From IMG/VR virus record IMGVR_UViG_3300047355_000123, positions 1 through 21,511 of that record: a stretch of DNA of 21,511 bases. One strand, written 5' to 3'. The DNA is from a virus. The notes under the pieces were generated by a model. That model did not search any database and was not told the origin of the DNA. It worked only from the letters and a program-made list of their open reading frames with translations. Made by a program: the position numbers and the translations under genes. Positions 1 through 6,336 of the stretch are shown one piece after another (the stretch's first letter is position 1; every line of letters starts with the position of its first letter).

Positions 1-127
1 GCTTTATGGCGGGCATCGTCTAGCATTCTTAAAAAATCTTCGTCCATTATGTCGATACCGAGGCCCTCGGAATTGGTGCGGCATTTCTTGCACTTGCAAT
101 CAAATTCCTCGTATCTGAAATATCTTA
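1..127. repeat. Left copy of 127-bp terminal direct repeat (circular contig overlap)
   Basis: Bases 1-127 are identical to bases 21385-21511. The endolysin reading frame runs uninterrupted through the joined ends, so the molecule is circular or circularly permuted with a unit length of 21,384 bp. A length of exactly 127 matches a common maximum k-mer of short-read assemblers, which suggests an assembly overlap and not a biological terminal repeat. Confidence 0.95.
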
Positions 128-134
128 GTTCCAT
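1..134 (-). CDS. Endolysin, M15 peptidase family, N-terminal part (continues across the circle junction)
   Basis: This is the 5' part of the endolysin whose 3' part lies at 21135-21511. The ATG at 134-132 opens a frame that runs to base 1 and continues from base 21384 down to the stop at 21137-21135, giving 127 residues. The N-terminus begins MELRYFRYEEFDCKCKKC. The F-x-x-x-E-F-D opening followed by clustered cysteines is usual at the start of small M15_3-type peptidases found in phages. The start lies inside the end of the preceding 40-residue membrane-protein gene, with a 10-bp overlap, which suggests coupled translation. A shorter start at 21431 exists, but it would remove the conserved N-terminal helix, so I prefer 134. 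Confidence 0.88.
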   Translation of the reverse strand, partial: MELRYFRYEEFDCKCKKCRTNSEGLGIDIMDEDFLRMLDDARHK

Positions 135-247
135 ATTATCGAACAGGCTGCGACAAAGATAATTATATCGGCAACATCCGCACGGCCATACTCGCGCGCC
201 TTATACGTTGCGTTCACTAACACAGTCGCTAATATAATCCAAATCAT
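125..247 (-). CDS. 40-residue two-helix membrane protein in the lysis cassette
   Basis: A short gene of 40 codons plus stop begins at ATG 247-245, sharing ATGA with the stop of the holin-like gene, and ends at TAA 127-125 inside the endolysin start. The protein has a hydrophobic segment at residues 1-12 (MIWIILATVLVN), a charged loop around residues 13-26 (TYKAREYGRADVAD) and a second hydrophobic segment at residues 27-39 (IIIFVAACSIIW). The junctions on both sides and its place between a holin-like gene and the endolysin argue that it is real. It could be a second holin, an antiholin or a pinholin-type protein. No family is recognised and the role is inferred from position and topology only. 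Confidence 0.65.
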   Translation of the reverse strand: MIWIILATVLVNATYKAREYGRADVADIIIFVAACSIIWN

Positions 248-447
248 TTTTGGAGCTTTGCAAGCATTAACTCGATTTTGTGGACGGATGCCAATAGTTC
301 TTTCATGTCGCTCTTTATCTCGTTGCTGTCAATTTCAAGCTGGATCACCCTGCTTTTAAGACGCGCCACCGTGCTGTTGAGGTTTACCCATACACCAACC
401 AAACCCGCCGCCACTGGCGCAACCACTGCAACAAATTCCCATTCCAT
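244..447 (-). CDS. Holin-like protein: one membrane helix plus coiled coil
   Basis: The likely 67-residue product has one hydrophobic segment at about residues 5-21 (FVAVVAPVAAGLVGVWV), followed by a long charged helix with heptad-like spacing (residues 25-67) that probably forms a coiled coil. An upstream ATG at 492 exists, but the ATG at 447 overlaps the tail-tip stop as TGATG, a typical coupled start, and places the membrane segment at the N-terminus. Location directly before the endolysin supports a lysis role: timing membrane permeabilisation so that the endolysin reaches the peptidoglycan. A small structural or membrane-anchoring protein is an alternative. Sequence family is not recognised. 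Confidence 0.68.
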   Translation of the reverse strand: MEWEFVAVVAPVAAGLVGVWVNLNSTVARLKSRVIQLEIDSNEIKSDMKELLASVHKIELMLAKLQK

Positions 448-2765
448 CACTTCTCTTTTTTCTGTATTATATACCAATTCGAATTGTGGCACAAGATAGT
501 GACGCCATCATAAGCCCTATTAAAATCGTAGGACGTTGCGCCGTCGATAGTTACGCCTGTGTCGCCTGTATTGGGTCGCAGGCTTACATATTGATTTGCG
601 GCTATTGTGCCATCGCTATGGAATTGAATGCTGCGCCCCTCGTTATCTGCAACCAGCGGCAAATAAATAATGCTTGCACCGTTGCCGCCTTGCCACGTGT
701 TCATGATCATATAGTCAATCGGCCGCACGTTGTACGTTGTGCCTGTTCGATTTGTTACGGTGGCGGTTCTGTACTGCACGCGCGAGCCGTAACTATCCTC
801 ACCAATTAATAACGTCCTGTTCAGCGCATCCGTCGCTCCTGTAACACCTAGGCCGGGATTGTGGGTTATCGGGTCCACCACGTCGATGGCGTCGCCTATG
901 GCCGTCGTAACGGTCGAAGCATCTCGCGCAACTAGAAACGCCTCTAATTCGGTTTCGATGGATCGCGCTGTAAAGGTCAATTGAAATAATGCGAAGTCGC
1001 CGGCTGTGTCGTCCAGCACTTGCCACATCTTTAAATCACTTCCGTACACCGTGCCGCGTTGTATCGGTGTGCTGATCCGCTGGCCTGCTAGTATCTCCTG
1101 CACGCCTAGCCGGTTAATCCCTAACCCTGTACCCGTGTAGTTTAAACTGTGCCACTGCGATACAGGGCCGGACAATCCGCCCCCTATGATTTGTAGTACA
1201 CCGTCAGCGTTCTGCGTTTCTCCGTCACCAAACAAGCAAAGTCCTTGGTCAATCTCAGCGCGTGCCGTGTCGCTGTTGGTAGCTGTAAAAATAACCTCAT
1301 CCCCTAGCGCGTTGTTGCCAAGGAGATCAGCACGCAAAACAACGATTTGAAAATCTGCCGTTGATGTGTTCACTAGCGTGCCATCGAATCCGCCATCATC
1401 ATCAATGCCCACAATGGTCACACTTAAATCCATTCCGGTCTGATCACTTGGCAGCGGTGGCGTATTAATTACAATCGGCATGGTAATTTCACCGCCTTCG
1501 TTCCTGTTGAATACGTAGCTTACGACTTCGTAATATTCCGGCGTCGCCGTCCATTGTGGAGTACTGTAAACGTGCGAAGTGTATTCAAGTACACCCTCAT
1601 CCAACGCGCCGAGTTGAAAATCTAAAGTTGTTTCTGTGAACTGTGCATCCCGTTGCAGGTACTGCGTGCCCACCTTAACAAGAAAGCGAAGCATGACACG
1701 CGCCACAAGGTCATCGCCGGTAGCTACGCCGTCGCCAGCATATGAATAATTAAATGTGCCGGTGATTAAAAATTCGGTGTCCTGCAAGTAGTCTATATCT
1801 GTATCCTCTAGCGTGTTGCCGAATTCGGTTTCGGTGTAAAGGTTGTCGTAGATGAGCGGGTAATTGCCATTGTATTTGCGCGTGCGCCGCACTTCCTTTA
1901 AAGGTGCAAGGCCGCTGTACTGGTATCCGCGTAGCCGTTCCAGTGTTGAATCAAATGCACGCGCTGCGCTATATGTGTCCTGTGTTATATCCGTGCCGTC
2001 TTTTTGCTTGCCTTCTACCGTTAGCGTCGTACTTGCCTGCTGCGCGCCCAATGGTAAGAACCACCAAACGCCTTCGCTTTGAAACAGTCGGGCGTTGAAT
2101 ACCTTGGTAAGGCTTTCGAGTATTTCAAAGGTTGAATAGTATTGATTCACTCCGTTGCTGTCTGGGTTGCCTAGCCCTAAACTTGAAACGCGTGCATCTA
2201 TCAATTGATTGCTACCGGTGTAATCCACCGCGAAAAAGTCGTTCACATAGTACAAAAAATCTTCCGTACTCCATAGATGAGTCGCCCGTGTGCGGTTCAA
2301 ACATTCCAGCAGCATGGTCGGCACATCTAACAAGCCCGTCGAATCGTGCTTAACGTATTGCAAATTACCAAGGTCGTCGGCTGCTGTTAACGTGTTTTGA
2401 ATAGGCTGGTAATCGTATGGCCGTGTGACCTGCTCCGGATACAATACCCCAAACCAGTACGGACTATTTACCCCGTCCGGATCTTTGTACACGCTCACCG
2501 AAAAACGCAGCTCCGGCGTCGTGGTCAGCAGGTCCATGAACGTTGTGTGAATGCTGGTTTCCTCCGTCAGCGTAAAGGTTAATTCACTACCTATGACGCC
2601 CTGCAAACGGTCTTCATTGTTGCCGGTGTATGTCAAAACAAATCCATCTGCACCGAGCTTAAACGTGCCCGCCGTGCCGGTGAAATCTGCATCGTGGATA
2701 TTCAATCGGTAGTCCGTGCCGAGGTCATCGGTAAACTCTGCGTATAGTCGTATTGGATCAGCCAT
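447..2765 (-). CDS. Large tail-tip / distal tail protein with fibre-like C-terminus
   Basis: The 772-residue protein directly follows the tape measure gene with no gap, the position of the distal tail and tip proteins in siphophages. The N-terminal 250 residues resemble the long tip proteins of Bacteroidetes phages, including a segment around residues 215-240 (STFEILESLTKVFNARLF then a WW-rich strand) that I recognise as recurrent but cannot name. The last 70 residues (VTIDGATSYDFN ... GVTILCHNSNWYII) match the beta-strand pattern seen at the C-termini of many tail fibres, usually near the receptor-binding tip. The likely role is to cap the tail tube, organise the baseplate and contact the host. 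No enzymatic motif is evident. Function is inferred from position and C-terminal pattern. Confidence 0.75.
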   Translation of the reverse strand: MADPIRLYAEFTDDLGTDYRLNIHDADFTGTAGTFKLGADGFVLTYTGNNEDRLQGVIGSELTFTLTEETSIHTTFMDLLTTTPELRFSVSVYKDPDGVNSPYWFGVLYPEQVTRPYDYQPIQNTLTAADDLGNLQYVKHDSTGLLDVPTMLLECLNRTRATHLWSTEDFLYYVNDFFAVDYTGSNQLIDARVSSLGLGNPDSNGVNQYYSTFEILESLTKVFNARLFQSEGVWWFLPLGAQQASTTLTVEGKQKDGTDITQDTYSAARAFDSTLERLRGYQYSGLAPLKEVRRTRKYNGNYPLIYDNLYTETEFGNTLEDTDIDYLQDTEFLITGTFNYSYAGDGVATGDDLVARVMLRFLVKVGTQYLQRDAQFTETTLDFQLGALDEGVLEYTSHVYSTPQWTATPEYYEVVSYVFNRNEGGEITMPIVINTPPLPSDQTGMDLSVTIVGIDDDGGFDGTLVNTSTADFQIVVLRADLLGNNALGDEVIFTATNSDTARAEIDQGLCLFGDGETQNADGVLQIIGGGLSGPVSQWHSLNYTGTGLGINRLGVQEILAGQRISTPIQRGTVYGSDLKMWQVLDDTAGDFALFQLTFTARSIETELEAFLVARDASTVTTAIGDAIDVVDPITHNPGLGVTGATDALNRTLLIGEDSYGSRVQYRTATVTNRTGTTYNVRPIDYMIMNTWQGGNGASIIYLPLVADNEGRSIQFHSDGTIAANQYVSLRPNTGDTGVTIDGATSYDFNRAYDGVTILCHNSNWYIIQKKEK

Positions 2766-4730
2766 TTAAAATCCTCTTACTCGGTTTCGGTCGATTGCAT
2801 TGCGCTCACTGGTTAGGAGTATATCTCGGCCTGAAATCTTGCCGGTGACCTGTACGCTTTGCCCGCCCATCATACTCTGCAATTTGTCAAGCGGCGCGAT
2901 TACTTCCGGATTGTGCTGTGCGCCTGAGTACTCACCCACCTGCGCGATGACCGGCCCGCTTACGATGCCACCGCTGGCCATCTGCGGAATGCCAAAGCCG
3001 CCGCCTATAAACTTACCGAGTCCGCCCTTTACTAAACTACTGCCCGGCATAAGCACGGATAGAATAGCAAACTGCGCTATCAGCGAAGCCAGCTGAATCA
3101 ACATCTGCTTAATCATATTACGCATTACCTCTTCAAACGTTGCCGTTCCATCAATGATGCTCCTGAATGTGCTATCGATAAAGTTCGCCATGCTTTGGGC
3201 GATGCTGTTGATTTGGTTCTTAACAAGGTTCGTGCGCTCGATGACCTTATCAATGTCCTCTTCGTCGAGATCGGCATCGTCTATAAATTCGATGTCTTCA
3301 AATTCAAGGTCCGCCTGAACGGTCACGGTTCCCGTTGGTGTTGGTGTTACCGCTGCACCTGCACCGCCGCCGCTAATGGCTGACGGTATTAAATTAGTCA
3401 AGCCGCCCAATGTGCTTAACGCATTGGCTACGCTTTCTTTTGTAACCAACTCCAACGGCTCACGCTCCAGCTCCGTATTGACAGCGGTTGTAAAGTCCTC
3501 GGCTGCCTTTGTACCAAACTCGGCCATGCGATCCGCCGCGTTGGTGAATGCGTTGCTAATGGCGTCGCCTATGTTTGATAGGTCACCGCTCAGAACCGCG
3601 CTAATGATTGTGCCAAGGTCTTGGAATGCACCGATAACCGCATCCACCGCGAACAGGAAGAAATCGAATACAACTTGCACCGTGCCCTTTATGCCGCCAA
3701 TGATACCACGCAAAAGGCTGGACTCATTGTATAGCGTTATAAAGTAATTGATGACGTCGGTAATGTATGGCGCAATCTCATCGGCAAAGGTTACAATCGC
3801 GATACCCAAACCGACGACGGCAGCAATTACCAAACCGATCGGCGAAAGCAATGCCATAAATCCTTGTATCAATGACGGTAGTATAACCAGCAGCGGGCCG
3901 AGTGCGGCCGCGATACCTGCACCGATAACCATGAACCTCTTAACTTCAGGGCTAAGGTTTTGGAAGGTGGCCAGCATATTCTTTAGGCCGTCAATGACCG
4001 GCGGAAGAAATTCCATTATAATCTTACCGAATTCCTCCTGCAAATCGCCAAACGAATTGGCAAGTTGCTTCAGTCCACCCGTGCCCGCCTTCGCTGCTGC
4101 CTCGGCTGATCCGCCGTATTGCTTTTCCAGCTCGTCAAGTATAACCGTTTGCGCCTCGGCCAGTCTGCCGCTTTCGGTCAGGCTTTTAATCACCGCCTTT
4201 TGATCCTCGCTGAACTGGATACCCGACCGGCTCAACGCTGTCAGGTTTGCAATCGGATCGTTCAGCGCTTTACCCAATTGAATGGATGCGCTTTTTAAGT
4301 CGCCATCTAAACGCGTGGCAAGATCTAGCGCCACCTTTTGCGTGCGTGTAAACTGATCGCCGGCGATATTAGTGAACGTCAGCAGCTGCGAAGTTGCATC
4401 CTTTAATATCTCTTCATCCCCGAATATGGTTTTCGTTTGCAAGTCGCTCGCCATCTGCTGCAACTGCTTGGAAGTAAAGCCAACGGTTGCGCCGGTAGAC
4501 TTCAAACCTGCCTCAACCTGTGCAATAGCTTTGGCCTGCTGGTCGAATGCTTTCACCGCTGTAAAGCCTAGCGCCGCGATCGGTGCGGTCAGCCCCATGG
4601 TCATCGACTTGCCAAGCTTCTTGGTGTTCATACCAAAGCGCTGCATCTTTTTCATAGATGAGCCAAGCGCCTTATCAAATTGCTTTGTCTGCGCTCCTAT
4701 CGTTACGATTAAATCGTTCAGCTTTGCCAT
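2766..4730 (-). CDS. Tape measure protein
   Basis: This 654-residue protein sets tail length and is ejected with the DNA. The N-terminal 250 residues are amphipathic and helical, with a typical tape-measure opening (LIVTIGAQTKQFDKAL, then GLTAPIAALG). A strongly hydrophobic block at residues 267-315 is the usual membrane-inserting part. The C-terminal end (GGGFGIPQMASGGIVSGPVI, then an EVIAPLD motif) also matches the family. At about 0.15 nm per residue it predicts a tail near 100 nm. It starts inside the end of the frameshifted chaperone gene (13-bp overlap), exactly where tape measure genes sit. No lysozyme or peptidase domain was seen. Confidence 0.93.
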   Translation of the reverse strand: MAKLNDLIVTIGAQTKQFDKALGSSMKKMQRFGMNTKKLGKSMTMGLTAPIAALGFTAVKAFDQQAKAIAQVEAGLKSTGATVGFTSKQLQQMASDLQTKTIFGDEEILKDATSQLLTFTNIAGDQFTRTQKVALDLATRLDGDLKSASIQLGKALNDPIANLTALSRSGIQFSEDQKAVIKSLTESGRLAEAQTVILDELEKQYGGSAEAAAKAGTGGLKQLANSFGDLQEEFGKIIMEFLPPVIDGLKNMLATFQNLSPEVKRFMVIGAGIAAALGPLLVILPSLIQGFMALLSPIGLVIAAVVGLGIAIVTFADEIAPYITDVINYFITLYNESSLLRGIIGGIKGTVQVVFDFFLFAVDAVIGAFQDLGTIISAVLSGDLSNIGDAISNAFTNAADRMAEFGTKAAEDFTTAVNTELEREPLELVTKESVANALSTLGGLTNLIPSAISGGGAGAAVTPTPTGTVTVQADLEFEDIEFIDDADLDEEDIDKVIERTNLVKNQINSIAQSMANFIDSTFRSIIDGTATFEEVMRNMIKQMLIQLASLIAQFAILSVLMPGSSLVKGGLGKFIGGGFGIPQMASGGIVSGPVIAQVGEYSGAQHNPEVIAPLDKLQSMMGGQSVQVTGKISGRDILLTSERNAIDRNRVRGF

Positions 4731-5340
4731 TGATCTCTTTCTAGTATTCGCTGCCTGAGTTCTTCCTTGTTCAGTTTACCGGCCTTGGCCTTTGGTTTCT
4801 CCCATGGGAATTGCATCAGGTCCTTAGGCTGCAATTTACGCCCTTTTTTTAGGTGGGGTTGCATGATCATTGAACCAAGCCACCGCGTGCGCTCCCACTC
4901 CATACGTTCGCGTATCTCTTCGCTTTCTCTGTTGGCGTCAAGTGCTAGGCTTACCTCGCCGAATGTCATCGACCAAAACGCAGAAGGGGACAGGCGTAAA
5001 ATGCCCATCCCCATCCGTATAATATCCGGCCAGCCAATCGGCTTATCCGTGCCGTCTATGCTTTTTTTTCGCTGCTATATTCGCCGAGTGCGTCAAAGCA
5101 TTGGGTGACGTGTTCCAGCGTTATATGATCTTCGAACGTCATCAGGTCCATTTCAAACTCCTGACCTTCAAAGCTGCATCCACATTCAACACCGACAAAG
5201 CAAAGGAAGGCACAAGCGTCTGCGCTCAGCTTCGACGGATCGGATAGGCTGAACACATTGACTTTTGTTTTACGCTCGAATTTCTTCAGCGCCTTCATGC
5301 TGTACCGCACCGGGTACTCCGTGCCGTTTACTTCGATCAT
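4718..5340 (-). CDS. Tail assembly chaperone, long form made by -1 ribosomal frameshift (gpG-T type)
   Basis: Reading slips back one base at A AAA AAA (5068-5062) near the end of the short chaperone gene. This joins residues 1-93 of the short form to 114 residues encoded down to the stop at 4718, giving about 207 residues. The downstream frame is open from the slip site, has its first ATG only at 5014, and encodes a segment typical of tail assembly chaperone T-parts (LRLSPSAFWSMTFGEVSLAL, then charged helices). Before that ATG the frame already encodes sensible sequence (SIDGTDKPIGWPDIIR), which supports frameshifting over separate initiation. Such G and G-T pairs chaperone the tape measure before tail tube polymerisation. 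The gene lies between the tube and tape measure genes as expected. Confidence 0.86.
5056..5340 (-). CDS. Tail assembly chaperone, short form (gpG type)
   Basis: This 94-residue acidic protein (MIEVNGTEYPVRYSMKALKK at the start) is the zero-frame product upstream of the slippery run. The pattern of a short beta-hairpin followed by M-K-A-L-K-K-F-E-R-K is characteristic of tail assembly chaperones located between the tube and tape measure genes. Translation ends at TAG 5058-5056, two codons after the slip site (GAA AAA AAA GCA TAG). The gene overlaps the tail tube stop by four bases as ATGA. It is expected in large excess over the long form. Confidence 0.87.
   Translation of the reverse strand: MIEVNGTEYPVRYSMKALKKFERKTKVNVFSLSDPSKLSADACAFLCFVGVECGCSFEGQEFEMDLMTFEDHITLEHVTQCFDALGEYSSEKKA
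5062..5068 (-). promoter_or_regulatory. -1 ribosomal frameshift slippery site A AAA AAA
   Basis: On the minus strand a run of eight A residues (5069-5062) holds the heptamer A AAA AAA in the correct phase for -1 slippage (zero frame GAA AAA AAA GCA TAG). The stop codon lies just downstream. A weak candidate stimulatory hairpin follows: AGCC (5043-5040), loop GATT, GGCT (5035-5032), flanked by CGG (5049-5047) and CCG (5029-5027), about 12-18 nt after the slip site. The heptamer is close to the efficient A AAA AAG signal of E. coli dnaX. Confidence 0.85.
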
Positions 5341-5753
5341 GAGGCGACCGTGTCAGTAATTGCACCGGTCAATTCAAAGGTAGCTGAATACGTTGCTGTG
5401 TCTTCTGTGCCGCCTGACTGCTCAAGGCTGGTAATAATTGCGGACGCGCTAAAGGAAAGGTCGCCAGTTACCTCAGTAGCTTTTGAGAATTTCACGGTAA
5501 CGGCTGTGCGTGCCTCCCATGCAGTCCACAAATCCGTTACGTCCTTGTTTGAATCTGCGTCCGTGTAATCAATCAAACCGCTGACGCTGATTGATCCGCT
5601 GCGTACTCCACCGAGCAGCTCACGAAATCCCGCGCTGTCCTTTGTAGTGATGTCGATGGTTTCGACGTTAAGGGAGAGGCTGCAATCGGTTGCCGCTGCG
5701 ATCAACGTGCTATCAATGTAAACGCCTAGTTCTGTACCGTTAAAAATGGCCAT
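5337..5753 (-). CDS. Major tail tube protein
   Basis: This 138-residue protein, almost all beta strand, has the hallmarks of the TP901-1-type tube family: an N-terminal strand pair (GTELGVYIDSTLIAAATDCS), then SLNVETIDITTKDSAGFREL, then GVRSGSISVSGLIDY. The phrase D-I-T-T-K-D-S preceding a W-rich middle and alternating V/S strands is typical. It forms the hexameric rings of the tail tube around the tape measure. It sits directly upstream of the chaperone pair, as in most siphophages, and one base after the stop of a 55-residue gene. Confidence 0.9.
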   Translation of the reverse strand: MAIFNGTELGVYIDSTLIAAATDCSLSLNVETIDITTKDSAGFRELLGGVRSGSISVSGLIDYTDADSNKDVTDLWTAWEARTAVTVKFSKATEVTGDLSFSASAIITSLEQSGGTEDTATYSATFELTGAITDTVAS

Positions 5754-5754
5754 T

Positions 5755-5922
5755 TTATTCTTCTGTTAAATCGTTATTATCTGAGTCTTTCTTTTTCTTT
5801 GGGGCGTCGAGGTATCCCTTTGCTTTTAGTTCTGCGGCAAAGTCAGAAGTAACCGACGGCGTTGCGCCTTTCTTCCAATTGTTACCGCGTAGCTTGCACG
5901 CCTTTTGAATTGTGACCTTCAT
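5755..5922 (-). CDS. Small basic 55-residue protein between tail genes
   Basis: An ATG at 5922-5920 opens 55 codons ending at TAA 5757-5755, one base before the tube gene start. The sequence opens MKVTIQKACKLRGNNWKKG, has the segment DFAAELKAKGYLD, and ends in a mixed basic and acidic tail (KKKKDSDNNDLTEE). The pattern 'G-x-x-W-x-x-G ... A-x-x-L-x-x-x-G' resembles very small proteins often found among phage head-tail genes, but I cannot assign a named family. The tight spacing on both sides (9 bp and 1 bp) supports a real gene. Its role is unknown, possibly a connector or assembly accessory. Confidence 0.7.
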   Translation of the reverse strand: MKVTIQKACKLRGNNWKKGATPSVTSDFAAELKAKGYLDAPKKKKDSDNNDLTEE

Positions 5923-5931
5923 GGGTGCAAG

Positions 5932-6336
5932 TTAATCAATTTCAGGTTGATCCGGAAACCATCCGTTTTCTTCCATGTACTCCTGCGTTCTTATCGTCGT
6001 TGTGCTTGGTACAATATGCCCAAACGGGAACTTTGAATTCACTTGCACGTAACTACTCAGGCTGTACCGCTCATCGTTCGACAGCTCAGGGAAGCAAGCA
6101 ACAAGGCGTTCAAGCGTTGCCGCGGGGCTAACGTGGATGATAAAGTCCGTATCCACTTGCAAGGCGTTCTGCACTCCGTCAGGGTGTACGACAATACCGA
6201 ACACGGCTGAATCTTTCTCCCAATCCGATTGAATGAGAACGGGTCGAGAGATGTTGTACAGCTCGCGCGTGATTTGCTTCGCCCGTGCTTCGCTTGTCTG
6301 CGTGTCCGTTGGTAGGACTATGATATAACCGTTCAT
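5932..6336 (-). CDS. Uncharacterised 134-residue protein in the tail gene cluster
   Basis: The gene overlaps the end of the tail-terminator fusion gene by ATGA (6336-6333) and precedes the 55-residue gene. The protein begins with a hydrophobic strand (MNGYIIVLPTDTQTS), has alternating strand and helix segments, and ends acidic (WFPDQPEID). A C-terminal part rich in F, P and G (SKFPFGHIVPSTTTIRT) may be extended. No catalytic motif, signal peptide or membrane segment is seen. By location it is a tail or neck accessory protein. It could work with the fused adhesin next to it, for example as a chaperone, but that is only inference from adjacency. Confidence 0.75.
   Translation of the reverse strand: MNGYIIVLPTDTQTSEARAKQITRELYNISRPVLIQSDWEKDSAVFGIVVHPDGVQNALQVDTDFIIHVSPAATLERLVACFPELSNDERYSLSSYVQVNSKFPFGHIVPSTTTIRTQEYMEENGWFPDQPEID

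Noticed and set aside
1-127. Biological long terminal repeat
   Set aside because: Exactly 127 bp equals a standard assembler k-mer and a gene runs uninterrupted through the junction, so an assembly overlap of a circular or permuted genome is the simpler explanation.
1864-2098. Short plus-strand ORFs opposite the tail-tip gene
   Set aside because: They are antisense shadows without coupling, promoter or recognisable sequence.
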